A stretch of DNA of 64,000 nucleotides, taken from assembly GCF_014203115.1 (NCBI RefSeq), contig NZ_JACHIJ010000004.1, forward strand, positions 248,001 to 312,000. The letters are read 5' to 3'. Positions 1 through 10,082 of the stretch are shown one piece after another. The notes beneath the pieces were generated by a model. That model had not been told where the DNA came from. It worked only from the letters and a program-made list of their open reading frames with translations, and searched no databases. Both the position numbers and the translations under genes were made by a program. Every line of letters starts with the position of its first letter. Within the stretch, counting starts at the first letter, position 1. This stretch comes from Afipia massiliensis (GTDB lineage Bacteria; Pseudomonadota; Alphaproteobacteria; Rhizobiales; Xanthobacteraceae).

Positions 1-1
1 G

Positions 2-496
2 CTGACGGGCCGCAACGGGCTGGCGCGCACCTCGCATACGCCGGGGCGCACGCAAGAGCTGATCTTCTTCGAAGGCCCGACGCCTGCGGACGGCAAGGAC
101 GCGGGGCTTCGGCTGGTGGACATGCCGGGCTACGGCTACGCCTCCGCCCCGAAAACCAAGGTCGCCTCGTGGACCATGCTGATTCACAAATTCCTGCAGG
201 GCCGCGCCAATCTCGCCCGTGTTTACGTGCTGATCGACTCGCGCCACGGCTTCAAGGACGTCGACCACGACGTGCTGAAGACGCTCGACAAATCTGCAGT
301 GAGCTATCAGGTGGTGCTGACCAAATCCGATCAGGTCAAGAAAGCCGAACTTGAAGAAACACTCACAGCGACCATCGCCGCGCTCTCCAAGCATCCGGCG
401 GCGTTTCCGGAGGTGCTGGTGACATCGTCGCGCACCGGCAACGGCATGCCCGAGTTACGCGCCGCCATGATCCGCCTGCTCAGGGAGCGAGTTTAG
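2..496 (+). CDS. engB: Ribosome biogenesis GTPase EngB/YsxC, 5'-truncated
   Basis: The gene runs in from before the window; the frame is open from base 2. It encodes the C-terminal part of the TrmE-Era-EngA-EngB GTPase that helps assemble the large ribosomal subunit. Visible are LTGRNGLARTSHTPGRTQ (G1/G2 region), the G3 motif DMPGYGYA and the G4 motif TKSD, then the usual SSRTGNGMPEL G5 region and a short helical end. Walker A is lost outside the window. A DUF423 gene and argB follow on the same strand; engB near argB is a common order in this family. Confidence 0.93.
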   Translation: MTGRNGLARTSHTPGRTQELIFFEGPTPADGKDAGLRLVDMPGYGYASAPKTKVASWTMLIHKFLQGRANLARVYVLIDSRHGFKDVDHDVLKTLDKSAVSYQVVLTKSDQVKKAELEETLTATIAALSKHPAAFPEVLVTSSRTGNGMPELRAAMIRLLRERV

Positions 497-569
497 GGCA
501 TGATCCCGAAAAGCATGCCCTCGGGCTTGACCCGTGGGTGGGCACCGGTTTTCGGATAAGAACATGCCC
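497..569. repeat. Intergenic palindromic repeat
   Basis: Imperfect inverted repeat between engB and the DUF423 gene. The left arm reads GGCATGATCCCGAAAA (about 498-513) and the right arm carries TTTTCGGATAAGAACATGCC. I know this type of element as frequent between genes in Bradyrhizobium relatives; that statement is from memory. Confidence 0.6.
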
Positions 570-586
570 GACCGGAAGGAAAAATA

Positions 587-967
587 ATGACCCAGAATGG
601 CGTATTGCGGCTTGCCGTTGTTCTTGCCGGGCTGATGGGCGCGGCCGGTGTGGTGCTGGCGGCGGCGTCCGCCCACCAGCCCGATGCGTCGCGACTGGCC
701 TCCGCCTCGTCGATGCTGCTGTTCCACGCTAGCGCCGTGATCGGCGCGGCGCTGCTGACCGGGCACGGCATCGCCCAGCGGCACCTCGGCCTGACCGCGA
801 CCTGTGGCTTCATCGTGGGCGCGGCGCTGTTCGCGGGCGATCTGGCGATGCGCCAGTATGCTGGTCACGGATTGTTCACAATGGCAGCACCAACCGGCGG
901 CACGCTGCTGATCCTGAGCTGGCTGGTGCTGGCAATCGCCGCCGCCTGGCCGCGCCGCGCGGGCTGA
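587..967 (+). CDS. DUF423 family small integral membrane protein
   Basis: 126 residues with about four hydrophobic segments. The order is that of the DUF423 (YgdD-like) family: an N-terminal LAGLMGAAGVVLAAASAH segment, a LFHASAVIGAALL segment, then ALFAGDLAMR and a C-terminal PTGGTLLILSWLVLAI segment. Inner membrane; no established biochemical function. The ATG at 587 follows GGAAGGA at a normal distance, which supports this start. It lies between engB and argB on the same strand and may be co-transcribed with argB. Confidence 0.8.
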   Translation: MTQNGVLRLAVVLAGLMGAAGVVLAAASAHQPDASRLASASSMLLFHASAVIGAALLTGHGIAQRHLGLTATCGFIVGAALFAGDLAMRQYAGHGLFTMAAPTGGTLLILSWLVLAIAAAWPRRAG

Positions 968-1058
968 CTTGCGCCCGCGGCGCTTTGCACGCCTCGCGCC
1001 AATCGGCTAAACCCTCGGCCAAATCTTCGCCAGCCCGCCGCGTGAACGAGAATTCTCC

Positions 1059-1958
1059 ATGATGGATCTGCCGCCAAATATCAGCCCGCAGGATCAGGCC
1101 CGCATCCTGTCGGAAGCTCTGCCGCACATGCAGCAGTACGACGAAGAAACCATTGTCATCAAATACGGCGGCCACGCCATGGGCGAGGAAAACCTCGCCC
1201 GGCAGTTCGCCCGCGATATCGTTTTGCTGGAGCAGACTGCGATCAATCCCGTGGTGGTGCACGGCGGCGGACCGCAGATCGCGGCGATGCTGACCCGGCT
1301 CGGCATCAAGTCGGAATTCGCATCCGGCCTGCGCATCACCGATGCGGCGACCATCGAGATCGTCGAGATGGTGCTGGCGGGATCGATCAACAAGCAGATC
1401 GTCAGCCACATCAACGAAGCCGGCGGAAAGGCCGTGGGCCTGTGCGGCAAGGACGGCAACATGGTGACCGCCACCAAGGCGACCCGCACCATGGTCGATC
1501 CCGGCTCCAACATCGAAAAGGTGGTGGACCTCGGCTTCGTCGGCGAACCCGACAAGGTGGATCTCACGCTGCTCAACCAGCTCATCGGCTATGAGCTGAT
1601 CCCGGTGCTGGCGCCGCTGGCGTCGTCCGCCAACGGCCAGACCTTCAACGTCAACGCCGACACGTTCGCAGGTGCCGTCGCCGGCGCGCTGAAGGCCAAG
1701 CGCCTGCTGCTGCTGACCGACGTGCCAGGCGTACTCGACAAGTCGAAGAAGCTCATTCCCGAACTGTCGATCAAGGACGCACGCAAGCTGATCGCCGACG
1801 GCACGATCTCGGGCGGCATGATCCCGAAGGTCGAGACCTGCATCTATTCGCTGGAAGCCGGTGTCGAGGGCGTGGTGATCATCGACGGCAAGACGCCGCA
1901 CGCGGTGCTGCTCGAACTGTTCACCAATCAGGGCACGGGAACGCTGATCCACAAGTGA
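1059..1958 (+). CDS. argB: Acetylglutamate kinase
   Basis: 299 residues, normal length. ArgB phosphorylates N-acetyl-L-glutamate with ATP, the second step of arginine synthesis, in the cytoplasm. The amino acid kinase fold is clear: KYGGHAMG near residue 30 (phosphate binding), [11 protein letters not shown] (acetylglutamate site), [16 protein letters not shown], and [12 protein letters not shown] followed by GGMIPKVE near the C-terminus. Two adjacent ATGs (1059 and 1062) could be used. The N-terminal helix before KYGGH is of the type that allows hexamers with arginine feedback in many homologues (family knowledge). Confidence 0.97.
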   Translation: MMDLPPNISPQDQARILSEALPHMQQYDEETIVIKYGGHAMGEENLARQFARDIVLLEQTAINPVVVHGGGPQIAAMLTRLGIKSEFASGLRITDAATIEIVEMVLAGSINKQIVSHINEAGGKAVGLCGKDGNMVTATKATRTMVDPGSNIEKVVDLGFVGEPDKVDLTLLNQLIGYELIPVLAPLASSANGQTFNVNADTFAGAVAGALKAKRLLLLTDVPGVLDKSKKLIPELSIKDARKLIADGTISGGMIPKVETCIYSLEAGVEGVVIIDGKTPHAVLLELFTNQGTGTLIHK

Positions 1959-1982
1959 TACGGCCAAAACAATTCCCTCGCG

Positions 1983-2107
1983 ATGTCGTCCCCGCGAAAG
2001 CGGGGACCCACCTTTCTTCCAGCGAACGGTCCGGGAAACAAAAGCATCGATGAGCATGATGCGAAGTCTATGGCGCACCGTGGGTCCCCGCTTTCGTGGG
2101 GACGACA
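1983..2107. repeat. GTCCCCGC-type inverted repeat pair
   Basis: Two half-elements face each other: TCGTCCCCGCGAAAGCGGGG at the left and a mirror copy at about 2081-2107. Each half is itself a small hairpin. The right half reaches into the first codons of the following gene if the ATG at 2050 is used, so that its N-terminus contains the peptide VGPRFRGDD. Similar pairs occur near 25.9, 28.6, 31.9, 33.4 and 36.9 kb. Confidence 0.85.
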
Positions 2108-3114
2108 GCAAAACCACTGTGGCCGCCGCCGCGCTTTTCCTCTCCGCGATACCGACGCTGCTTTCCGGCACCCCCGCCCACGCCGACCTGAAGCTCTGCA
2201 ATCGCATGAGCTACGTGGTCGAAGCCGCCATCGGCATCGACGACAAATCCGCTACCGCGACGCGCGGCTGGTTCCGGATTGATCCGGCCGCCTGCCGCGT
2301 TGTGGCGCAGGGCAACATCACGGCGGAGCGCATTCTCCTCCATGCGCGATCCTTGCCAGTCTACGGCGCATCGCCCGCGCCGCAGAACGGCACCGACAAT
2401 CTCTGCATCGCGCCGAAGGACTTCGTGATTGCCGGACGACAGTGCCGCGGCAGCCAGACCGCCGTGCCTTTCACCGAGATCAAGCCGAGCATTGGCGAGG
2501 ACGGCCATCAGGTCGCGTATCTCGCCGAAGGCGCGGAGTATGACGACGAGCAGGCGCGGCTGGCCGCGATCCAGCGACTGCTGGTGATCGCAGGCTATGA
2601 CGCAGCCCCCATCGACGGCGTCGACGGCCGGAAGACGCAAAACGCGCTGACCGCGTTCCTGAAGGCGCGCGGCCTCGGCGCGGACGCGGTGCAGGCTCCG
2701 AATTTCTTCGAGACCATGATCGCCGCGGTGGAAACGCCGTCCGCGACCGGCCTGACCTGGTGCAACGATACACAGTACCGCGTGATGGCCTCCATCGCCA
2801 CCGACGACGGCAAGGCCGTCACCAGCCGCGGCTGGTATCGCATCGAGCCCGGCAAGTGCTTACATCCCGATGTGACGGGACAGCCGCGTCGGATTTTCAG
2901 TTTCGCGGAGGCGGTCGACAGCAACGGCCGCACCATCAAGATCAACAGCCGGCCGCTGAACTGGGGCGGTTCTAACATGCTCTGCACCCGTGAAGCGCAG
3001 TTCGAATTCACCGAACAGGGCGATTGCGGCCCGCGCGGACTGAATGCGAGCGGCTACGAGCGCGTCGATATGACCGCAGGCGCCGGCAAAACAATCCGGT
3101 TCGGAATGCCATGA
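2050..3114 (+). CDS. Secreted protein with two DUF1036 domains
   Basis: Predicted 354 residues from ATG 2050. A hydrophobic stretch ends in TPAHA before DLKLCNRMSY, consistent with Sec export. Two DUF1036 units (roughly residues 46-145 and 232-350) share the pattern CN..Y.v.asIa.ddg.a.sRGWyrIePg.C, with cysteines that probably form disulfides. Between them, residues about 165-220 resemble a small peptidoglycan-binding-like helical domain. The function of DUF1036 is not known. The ATG lies inside a dispersed repeat; GTG 2119 would give a cleaner signal peptide starting just after the repeat. The stop overlaps the next start (ATGA). Confidence 0.78.
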   Translation: MSMMRSLWRTVGPRFRGDDSKTTVAAAALFLSAIPTLLSGTPAHADLKLCNRMSYVVEAAIGIDDKSATATRGWFRIDPAACRVVAQGNITAERILLHARSLPVYGASPAPQNGTDNLCIAPKDFVIAGRQCRGSQTAVPFTEIKPSIGEDGHQVAYLAEGAEYDDEQARLAAIQRLLVIAGYDAAPIDGVDGRKTQNALTAFLKARGLGADAVQAPNFFETMIAAVETPSATGLTWCNDTQYRVMASIATDDGKAVTSRGWYRIEPGKCLHPDVTGQPRRIFSFAEAVDSNGRTIKINSRPLNWGGSNMLCTREAQFEFTEQGDCGPRGLNASGYERVDMTAGAGKTIRFGMP

Positions 3115-3809
3115 CAGACAAAGACAAACGCAGCTTCTCCCATGTCGAGACGTGGGTGTTCGATCTCGACAACACGCTCTACCCGCATCACGTCAATCTG
3201 TGGCAGCAGGTCGACGTGCGCATCCGCGATTTCGTCGCGCAGTATCTCAATGTCCCGAAGGACGAAGCCTTCAAGATTCAGAAAGACTATTATCGCCGCT
3301 ACGGCACCACCATGCGCGGCATGATGACCGAGCACGGCCTGCGCGCCGACGACTTCCTCGCCTATGTCCATGAAATCGACCACTCGCCGCTCGAACCCAA
3401 TCCCGCCATGGGCGCGGCGATCGAAAAACTTCCCGGCCGCAAGCTGATCCTCACCAACGGCTCGCGCGCCCACGCCGGCAAGGTGCTGGAACGCCTCGGC
3501 ATCGCGAAGAATTTCGAGGACGTGTTCGACATCGTCGCCGCCGAACTCGAGCCGAAGCCCGCGCGGCAAACCTATATGAAGTTCCTCAAGCTGCACGGCG
3601 TCGATCCTGCGAAGGCTGCGATGTTCGAGGATCTCGCGCGCAACCTGGTGACGCCGCACGATCTCGGCATGACCACCGTTCTGGTGGTGCCCGACGGCAC
3701 CAAAAGCGTGGTCCGCGAGGACTGGGAGCTGGAAGGCCGCGACGCCGCCTATGTCGATCACATCACCGACGATCTGACGGGATTTTTGGCGGCGATAAGG
3801 GCTCGATAA
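3111..3809 (+). CDS. HAD-superfamily pyrimidine 5'-nucleotidase-like phosphatase
   Basis: 232 residues starting at the ATG that overlaps the preceding stop by four bases. HAD motif I is DLDNT (Asp18 nucleophile, Asp20 acid/base), followed by the family-typical YPHHVNLWQQVD cap entry. Motif II is LTNGS, motif III has lysine in ELEPKPARQTY, and motif IV is FEDLARN. The best family match is the SDT1/PHM8-type pyrimidine 5'-nucleotidase group, which removes phosphate from UMP/CMP; the exact substrate is inference. A longer frame is open upstream to 3024 but runs inside the preceding gene. Confidence 0.85.
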   Translation: MTDKDKRSFSHVETWVFDLDNTLYPHHVNLWQQVDVRIRDFVAQYLNVPKDEAFKIQKDYYRRYGTTMRGMMTEHGLRADDFLAYVHEIDHSPLEPNPAMGAAIEKLPGRKLILTNGSRAHAGKVLERLGIAKNFEDVFDIVAAELEPKPARQTYMKFLKLHGVDPAKAAMFEDLARNLVTPHDLGMTTVLVVPDGTKSVVREDWELEGRDAAYVDHITDDLTGFLAAIRAR

Positions 3810-3811
3810 AA

Positions 3812-3960
3812 ACACCCCACCCGACTGGCCTTCGGCCAGCCACCCTCCCCATCGAGGGGAGGGATAAGAATGCGGCGACAGCAGTTTCTTTCTTGTCCCT
3901 CCCCCTTGTGGGGAGGGTCGGCGCAAAGCGCGGGGGTGGGGGTGCAATCCCAACTGCGAT
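3812..3960. repeat. CCCTCCCC-type intergenic repeat
   Basis: The gap of about 275 bases before dapD is mostly repeat: CCCTCCCCATCGAGGGGAGGG as a hairpin at about 3843-3863, then a second unit TCCCTCCCCCTTGTGGGGAG around 3896-3917 and a GGGGGTGGGGGTG tail. Related sequence occurs near 11.4-11.5 kb and 32.06 kb. The rest of the gap, from 3961 to 4084, should hold the dapD promoter, but I cannot place one with confidence. Confidence 0.7.
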
Positions 3961-4084
3961 TGCGCGCCAAAAGCCTGCTGCCGCAGCTTGACTAAGGGTC
4001 TCCAAACCCGACAAAAGGTATGCAGAATGTCAACAAATGCGGCCCCCTTTATAGTTGTATCACCGCACTCCCCAAGGATTCTCA

Positions 4085-4930
<846 letters not shown>

Positions 4931-4954
4931 GATGTGACGAGGAGCACCGTCACA

Positions 4955-5052
4955 TCTTCGATGTCATTGCCGGGCTTTACCCGGCAATCCCGACAAATGA
5001 AGTACGGTGCTAACGTAATCGAGATCACCGGGACGAGCCCGGTGATGACACA
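4955..5052. repeat. CCGGGC-type intergenic repeat pair
   Basis: TTGCCGGGCTTTACCCGGCAA forms a perfect short hairpin at about 4967-4987, and ACCGGGACGAGCCCGGT a second at about 5028-5044. The pair fills the dapD-dapE gap. If dapD and dapE are one transcript, the hairpins lie within the mRNA. Similar halves are present near 17.05 and 25.85 kb. Confidence 0.7.
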
Positions 5053-5064
5053 TCCGGAAACCTG

Positions 5065-6222
5065 ATGTCGACCGACGCCCTCTCCATCGCCCGCGATCTT
5101 TTGCGCTGTCCGTCCGTCACACCGGCGGATGCCGGCGCGCTCGGTGTGCTGGAAAAATTGCTGGGCGATGCCGGTTTCGAGGTACATCGCGTCACCTTCT
5201 CCGAGCCCGGCGCGGCCGACATCGATAATCTCTATGCCCGCATCGGCACGGCAGGTCCGCATATCACCTTCGCCGGTCACACCGACGTGGTGCCGCCGGG
5301 CGACGCGACCGCATGGACGCACGATGCGTTCGCAGGTGACGTCAAGGACGGCATACTGTACGGGCGCGGCGCGGTGGACATGAAAGGCGGCATCGCCTGC
5401 TCCGTCGCCGCCACGCTTGACTACCTCGCCGCGAACGGTGGTCAGCCAAAGGGCTCGATCTCGTTTCTGATCACCGGCGACGAGGAAGACGTCGCCGTCA
5501 ACGGCACCGTCAAGCTGCTGAAATGGGCGGCGGAGCGCGGCGAAAAGTTCGACCATTGCGTGCTCGGCGAGCCCAGTAATGTCAACGAGATGGGCGACAC
5601 CATCAAGACCGGGCGGCGCGGCTCGCAATCCGGTACGCTGATCGTCGATGGCGCGCAGGGCCATGTCGCCTATCCGCATCGTGCGTCGAATCCCGTTCCC
5701 GACATCGCAGCATTGATCGCCGCATTGAGCGGCGATCCTCTCGACAAGGGCACCGATCACTTCCAGCCGTCGAACCTCGAATTCACATCGGTCGATGTCG
5801 GCAATCCGGCCTGGAACGTCATCCCCGCGCAGGCGCGGGCGCGTTTCAACATTCGCTACAACGATTGCCACACCCGCGAGTCGCTGCGCGCGCTGATCGA
5901 GGAGCGCGTCGTCAAGGCAAGCGGAAATCGCATCAAGGCGCAGATCGCCTGGGAGCCGTCGAATGCTGACGTGTTCCGGACCAAGCCGGGACCGTTTACC
6001 GATCTCGTGATCGCGGCCATCGAAGACGTGACCGGGCGCAAGCCCGAGCTGAACACCGGCGGCGGCACCTCCGACGCGCGATTCATCACGCACTATTGCC
6101 CGGTGCTGGAATTCGGCCTTGTCGGCCAGACCATGCACCAGATCGACGAGCGCACGCCGGTGTCCGATCTCGACAAGCTCACGAAAATCTATCGCGGTGT
6201 GCTGGATCGCTACTTCGCATGA
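5065..6222 (+). CDS. dapE: Succinyl-diaminopimelate desuccinylase
   Basis: 385 residues. DapE hydrolyses N-succinyl-L,L-diaminopimelate, two steps after DapD. M20 peptidase metal site motifs are present: [10 protein letters not shown] (His of metal 1), [10 protein letters not shown] (bridging Asp), [12 protein letters not shown] (catalytic Glu) and a C-terminal [10 protein letters not shown] with the last His in [10 protein letters not shown] lid/dimer domain sits at about residues 180-295. The stop codon overlaps the start of the next gene (ATGA), so the two are probably translationally coupled. Confidence 0.97.
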   Translation: MSTDALSIARDLLRCPSVTPADAGALGVLEKLLGDAGFEVHRVTFSEPGAADIDNLYARIGTAGPHITFAGHTDVVPPGDATAWTHDAFAGDVKDGILYGRGAVDMKGGIACSVAATLDYLAANGGQPKGSISFLITGDEEDVAVNGTVKLLKWAAERGEKFDHCVLGEPSNVNEMGDTIKTGRRGSQSGTLIVDGAQGHVAYPHRASNPVPDIAALIAALSGDPLDKGTDHFQPSNLEFTSVDVGNPAWNVIPAQARARFNIRYNDCHTRESLRALIEERVVKASGNRIKAQIAWEPSNADVFRTKPGPFTDLVIAAIEDVTGRKPELNTGGGTSDARFITHYCPVLEFGLVGQTMHQIDERTPVSDLDKLTKIYRGVLDRYFA

Positions 6223-6791
6223 ACGCTGAAAACATGAGCGGTCACGTTATCATCCTCACCGCTATCGATACCGAATTGAACAAGGCGCGCGCGCCGGAAG
6301 GCGTCGAAGTGATCTATACCGGCGTCGGCAAGGTGAATGCCGCAAGCATCGCGACGCTGGCAGTGATGGCGCTGCAGCCGAAGCTCATCGTCAACTACGG
6401 CACCGCCGGCAAGATCGCGCACATCCACAACGGCCTTGTGGAGGTCGCGCACACTGTTCAGCGCGACATGGCGGCGATGCCGCTGGCGCCGCGTGGGCGC
6501 ACGCCGTTCTCGCCGGAAATGGACCGGCTGTCGTCCGGGCACGGCAGTGTTGTCTGCGGCACCGGCGACAGTTTCGTCACGTCGGTCGATCCGTGGCTGG
6601 TCGAGAACAACATCGACATCGTCGACATGGAGCTGTTCGCGATCGCTCATGTCTGCCAGCGCCATGGCGTGCCGTGGCGGGCGTTCAAGTTCATCACCGA
6701 CGCCGCCGATGAAAACGCCGCCGACCACTGGAACGAAAACGTTGCCAATGGCGAGGATTTGTTCTGGGATGTGATGAAGACGCTATCGTAA
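6219..6791 (+). CDS. 5'-methylthioadenosine/S-adenosylhomocysteine nucleosidase-like protein
   Basis: 190 residues from ATG 6219, overlapping the dapE stop. Purine nucleoside phosphorylase-like fold: [10 protein letters not shown] (phosphate/ribose loop), [11 protein letters not shown], then [10 protein letters not shown] and [30 protein letters not shown]. The ME and ITD..D motifs match the Glu and Asp used by MTA/SAH nucleosidases. It is shorter than E. coli Pfs (232), so I do not assign mtnN; other 6-aminopurine nucleosidases are possible. A second ATG at 6234 would remove five residues. Confidence 0.8.
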   Translation: MNAENMSGHVIILTAIDTELNKARAPEGVEVIYTGVGKVNAASIATLAVMALQPKLIVNYGTAGKIAHIHNGLVEVAHTVQRDMAAMPLAPRGRTPFSPEMDRLSSGHGSVVCGTGDSFVTSVDPWLVENNIDIVDMELFAIAHVCQRHGVPWRAFKFITDAADENAADHWNENVANGEDLFWDVMKTLS

Positions 6792-6797
6792 CGGGGG

Positions 6798-7184
6798 ATG
6801 CCCATGCAACGCCGCAACATCAACGCCGCCGACGCCCCGCAACCCTTCGGCTACGCACAGGTCTGCGAGATCAGCGGCGCGCAGCGCCTCGCCTTCGTCA
6901 GCGGACAGATCCCGCAAACCGTGGACGGCACCGTTCCGGAGACGTTCGAGGCGCAGTGCCGGCTGATCTGGGCCAATATCGAAAGCCAGCTCAAGGCTGT
7001 CGACATGACCCTCGCCGATGTCGTCAAGGTCACGGTGTTTCTGTCGGACCGGAAATATGCGCTGGAGAACCGTACCGTTCGCCAAAGCGTCCTCGGCACC
7101 CTTGCCCCGGCCATGACGGTGATCATCGCCGGCATTTTCGACAGCAAGTGGCTGCTGGAAATCGAAGCGACCGCTGCGGCTTAA
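6798..7184 (+). CDS. RidA family protein (cytoplasmic)
   Basis: 128 residues of the YjgF/YER057c/UK114 fold. The family pattern is seen in AFVSGQIPQTVDGTVPETFEAQCRLIWANIESQL, then DVVKVTVFLSDRKYALENR and a C-terminal PAMTVIIAG...LLEIEATA. The Arg that binds the substrate carboxylate in true RidA deaminases (R in the PAR(S/A) motif near the end) is replaced in LAPAMTVIIA, so enamine deaminase activity is doubtful. It follows the nucleosidase after six bases on the same strand. Confidence 0.85.
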   Translation: MPMQRRNINAADAPQPFGYAQVCEISGAQRLAFVSGQIPQTVDGTVPETFEAQCRLIWANIESQLKAVDMTLADVVKVTVFLSDRKYALENRTVRQSVLGTLAPAMTVIIAGIFDSKWLLEIEATAAA

Positions 7185-7187
7185 GCG

Positions 7188-7925
7188 CTAATACTCGACC
7201 CGCACCAGATAAAGCCCGTCCGGCGGCGCGACGGGGCCGCACGCGGCCCGATCACGCGCATCGAGCGCGCGCCGCATGTCGTCAGCGTTCCAGCGCCCGT
7301 GACCGACCCACACCAATGAGCCGACCATCGAGCGCACCTGGCTGTGCAGGAACGATCGCGCCGAGGTGACGATGTTGACGTCGTCGCCGTCGCGCATCAC
7401 GTCGAGCGCATCGAGCGTCTTCTCCGGCGATTTCGCCTGACATTCGGTATCTCGGAAGGTCGTGAAGTCGTGCTTGCCGACCAGCGCCTGTGCGGCTTCC
7501 TGCATGGCTTCGACATTCAGCGGCCGCGCCACGCGCCACGCATGCCCGACCTTGAGCGCGAGATTGGCCCGGTGATTGACGATCCGGTAAATGTAATGGC
7601 GCTTGGTCGCCGAGAACCGCGCATCAAACGTCTCCGGCACGATCTCCGCCGACAGCACGCCGATGGGGTTCGGCCGCAGATGCGCATTGAGCGCATCACG
7701 CACACGGTCCGCTTTATAGTCCTTCACGAGATCGATATGCGCGACCTGTCCGAGCGCATGCACACCCGCGTCGGTGCGGCCCGCACCGTTGACGCGGACA
7801 TCGCCACCGGTCATGGCCTTTACGGCGACCTCCAGTGCGCCCTGCACCGTGGGACCGTTGTCCTGATACTGCCAGCCGCAGTAGGGCGTGCCGTCATACT
7901 CGATAATGAGCTTGTAGCGCGGCAT
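7188..7925 (-). CDS. truA: tRNA pseudouridine(38-40) synthase
   Basis: 245 residues from the ATG at 7925. TruA isomerises uridines 38-40 in the anticodon stem of several tRNAs. The start [19 protein letters not shown] and the catalytic motif [12 protein letters not shown] (catalytic Asp) are diagnostic; RRYIYRI-like segment [11 protein letters not shown] and [17 protein letters not shown] are also present. It is the last gene of a minus-strand set def-fmt-GNAT-truA; the GNAT stop lies five bases before this start. Confidence 0.97.
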   Translation of the reverse strand: MPRYKLIIEYDGTPYCGWQYQDNGPTVQGALEVAVKAMTGGDVRVNGAGRTDAGVHALGQVAHIDLVKDYKADRVRDALNAHLRPNPIGVLSAEIVPETFDARFSATKRHYIYRIVNHRANLALKVGHAWRVARPLNVEAMQEAAQALVGKHDFTTFRDTECQAKSPEKTLDALDVMRDGDDVNIVTSARSFLHSQVRSMVGSLVWVGHGRWNADDMRRALDARDRAACGPVAPPDGLYLVRVEY

Positions 7926-7930
7926 GTCGG

Positions 7931-8440
7931 TCAGCCCAGATCGTTGAAGGCGGGAGCATACTCGACGGATCCCGCGTCGGGCGCAGACGATGCAAGCCGC
8001 AGCGCCTGAAAATGCGGCCCTGCATATTGGCAATCGAACGTCGCCGCTGCCGACAGCGAAAAGCCAAAACGGCCATAGTAATCCGGATCACCCAGCACGA
8101 AGACGATGGTCTCGCCGGCCTCGCGAAGGTGCGTATGTCCCGCCTCGACCAGCATGCGGCCTACTCCGTTGCGCTGATGATCCGGCATCACCGCCAGCGG
8201 CGCGAGGCTGATGCCGGAAATGCGGCGCGCGCCTTGAATGATCCACAACCGCGAAAATCCGACATGACCGACAAGCTGTCCGTCCTGCTCCGCCACCAGC
8301 GACAGCACCAGATCGTTGTCGCGGCGCAGGTGCTCCACCAGATTAGCTTCCTCACAGGCTTCGTTGCGGCTCCCGAACGCGCGGCGAATGACGTTGCCGA
8401 TCGCCACAATATCGCCGGCTGTTTCCGGGCGAACAATCAT
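7931..8440 (-). CDS. GNAT family N-acetyltransferase
   Basis: 169 residues. The acetyl-CoA site motif A is visible in [23 protein letters not shown] (Q/RxxGxG/A), preceded by [13 protein letters not shown] and followed by [16 protein letters not shown], a pattern shared with the YhbS-like acetyltransferase group. The substrate is unknown. The start overlaps the fmt stop by four bases (ATGA), so it is translated from the def-fmt transcript. Confidence 0.88.
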   Translation of the reverse strand: MIVRPETAGDIVAIGNVIRRAFGSRNEACEEANLVEHLRRDNDLVLSLVAEQDGQLVGHVGFSRLWIIQGARRISGISLAPLAVMPDHQRNGVGRMLVEAGHTHLREAGETIVFVLGDPDYYGRFGFSLSAAATFDCQYAGPHFQALRLASSAPDAGSVEYAPAFNDLG

Positions 8441-9369
8441 TGCGCCCGTGCCGGCGGCTTGAGCGGCGTGCCGTTCAGAAAGGCATCGGCTTTCATCGGT
8501 GGTTTCCCGGCGCGCTGCAATTCCAGAATCCGGATCGCACCGTCGCCGCAGGCGACTGTGAGCTTGTCGTCCAGCAGATCGCCCGGCGCACCCGAGCCCT
8601 TCGCCAGTTCACAGCGCAACACCTTGATGCGCACCGGCTCGCCGTCGATAGCAACCTCGAACCATGCGCCGGGAAACGGCGACAGGCCATGACAGTGGCG
8701 CAGCACCTCGCGCGCGGACTTGGTCCAGTCGATCCGCGCCTCGGCCTTGTCGATTTTCGCGGCGTAAGTGACGCCCTGCTCGCTCTGCTTCGTCAGTTGC
8801 AGGCCGCCGCGTGACAGCCCGCCCATCGCGCGCACCATCAGGTCCGCGCCGAGCGGCGCAAGCGCATCGTGCAGATCCTGCGCGGTCATGGTGTCGGCAA
8901 TCAGCAGGCGTTCGGCCATCGCGACGTCGCCGGTGTCCAGCCCGGCATCCATCTTCATGATCATGACGCCGCTCTCGGCATCGCCGGACATGATCGCGCG
9001 CTGGATCGGCGCGGCACCGCGCCAGCGCGGCAGCAAGGACCCATGCAAGTTGAAACAGCCAAGCGGCACGGCTTCCAGAATGTTCTGCGGCAGGATCATG
9101 CCGTAAGCGACCACCACTGCCGCGTCGGCGTTGTACGCGCGAAACTCCGCTTCGGCTTCCGGAGTCCTCAAGGTCTTTGGCGTTAAAACAGGGATGCCGA
9201 GCTGGCGCGCGGCCTGCTCCACCGGCGTCGCCTGCAGTTTCATGCCGCGGCCGGCCGGCTTCGGCGCGCGCGTATACACCGCCGCGATCTCGTGACCATG
9301 GTCCGCGAGCATCAGCAGCGTCGGCACCGCGAAGTCCGGCGTGCCCATGAAGATCAGACGAAGCGGCAT
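8437..9369 (-). CDS. fmt: Methionyl-tRNA formyltransferase
   Basis: 310 residues. Fmt formylates initiator Met-tRNA with 10-formyl-THF. N-terminal Rossmann-type domain with MGTPDFAVPTL, catalytic core FNLHGSLLPRWRGAAPIQRAI (Asn-His-...-Asp set, with the Asp in DAGLDTGDV), and a C-terminal OB-type tRNA-binding domain from about residue 205 (KIDKAEARIDW, GLSPFPGAW). It follows def by about 26 bases, the classical def-fmt pairing: one enzyme adds and the other removes the formyl group. Confidence 0.97.
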   Translation of the reverse strand: MPLRLIFMGTPDFAVPTLLMLADHGHEIAAVYTRAPKPAGRGMKLQATPVEQAARQLGIPVLTPKTLRTPEAEAEFRAYNADAAVVVAYGMILPQNILEAVPLGCFNLHGSLLPRWRGAAPIQRAIMSGDAESGVMIMKMDAGLDTGDVAMAERLLIADTMTAQDLHDALAPLGADLMVRAMGGLSRGGLQLTKQSEQGVTYAAKIDKAEARIDWTKSAREVLRHCHGLSPFPGAWFEVAIDGEPVRIKVLRCELAKGSGAPGDLLDDKLTVACGDGAIRILELQRAGKPPMKADAFLNGTPLKPPARAQ

Positions 9370-9395
9370 GCAAAAATCGCTTTCGGCGACTGGAT

Positions 9396-9911
9396 TTATT
9401 TCGCCGCGAGCTTGGCGGCCTTGGTGAACTTCTTCATCACGCGGTCGCGCTTGAGCTTGGAGAGATAGTCCACAAACAGCACGCCGTTGAGGTGATCGAT
9501 CTCGTGCTGGATGCAGGTGGCATAAAGCCCGTCGGCATCCTCCTCGTGGATCTTGCCGTCGATATCCATGAAGCGCACGCGCACCCGCGCCGGTCGCTCG
9601 ACCTCTTCATAGTATTCCGGGATCGACAGGCAACCCTCTTCGTAGACCGAGAGTTCCTCGGACGACGACAGGATTTCCGGATTGATGAAGACGCGCGGCT
9701 CCTTCTCCCCCTCCTTTTTGGAGAGGTCCATGGTGATCAGCCGCAACGGCACCGCGATCTGGATCGCGGCGAGACCGATGCCCGGCGCCTCGTACATGGT
9801 TTCGAACATGTCGTCGGCGAGCGCCCGGATCTCCGGCGTGATCTTTTCGACCGGCTTGGAGATCAGCCGCAGCTGCTTGTCGGGGAGAATGATGATGTCA
9901 CGATTGGCCAT
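9396..9911 (-). CDS. def: Peptide deformylase
   Basis: 171 residues. Removes the N-formyl group from nascent proteins using Fe2+. All three active-site motifs are intact: GIGLAAIQI (motif 1, GxGLAAxQ), EGCLSIP (motif 2 with the metal Cys) and QHEIDHLNG (motif 3, HExxH). First gene of the minus-strand def-fmt-GNAT-truA set. A predicted CtrA site lies between its start and the divergent rmuC. Confidence 0.97.
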   Translation of the reverse strand: MANRDIIILPDKQLRLISKPVEKITPEIRALADDMFETMYEAPGIGLAAIQIAVPLRLITMDLSKKEGEKEPRVFINPEILSSSEELSVYEEGCLSIPEYYEEVERPARVRVRFMDIDGKIHEEDADGLYATCIQHEIDHLNGVLFVDYLSKLKRDRVMKKFTKAAKLAAK

Positions 9912-9987
9912 GGGCGCGATGTAATGGGAGCGCCCGCCGCGGTCAAACCCGTTGTGGCGTCAGGCGGTTGACCGGGCCGGCAAGCTG

Positions 9988-10030
9988 TTAACCAGCGATT
10001 AACCATAAAAATCAGGGAGTTGTTAACCAT
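9988..10030. promoter_or_regulatory. Predicted CtrA-binding site in the def/rmuC divergent region
   Basis: TTAA (9988-9991), seven bases (CCAGCGA), TTAA (9999-10002) is an exact match to the alphaproteobacterial CtrA site TTAA-N7-TTAA, and the second half extends to TTAACCAT. A further TTAACCAT half lies at 10023-10030. The site is about 80 bases before each of the two divergent starts. Binding is inferred from sequence only. Confidence 0.5.
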
Positions 10031-10082
10031 TTATGTTCCCTATTCGTTCGCGCCTGATGCCGAATCGGGTTACAAAGGCGGC

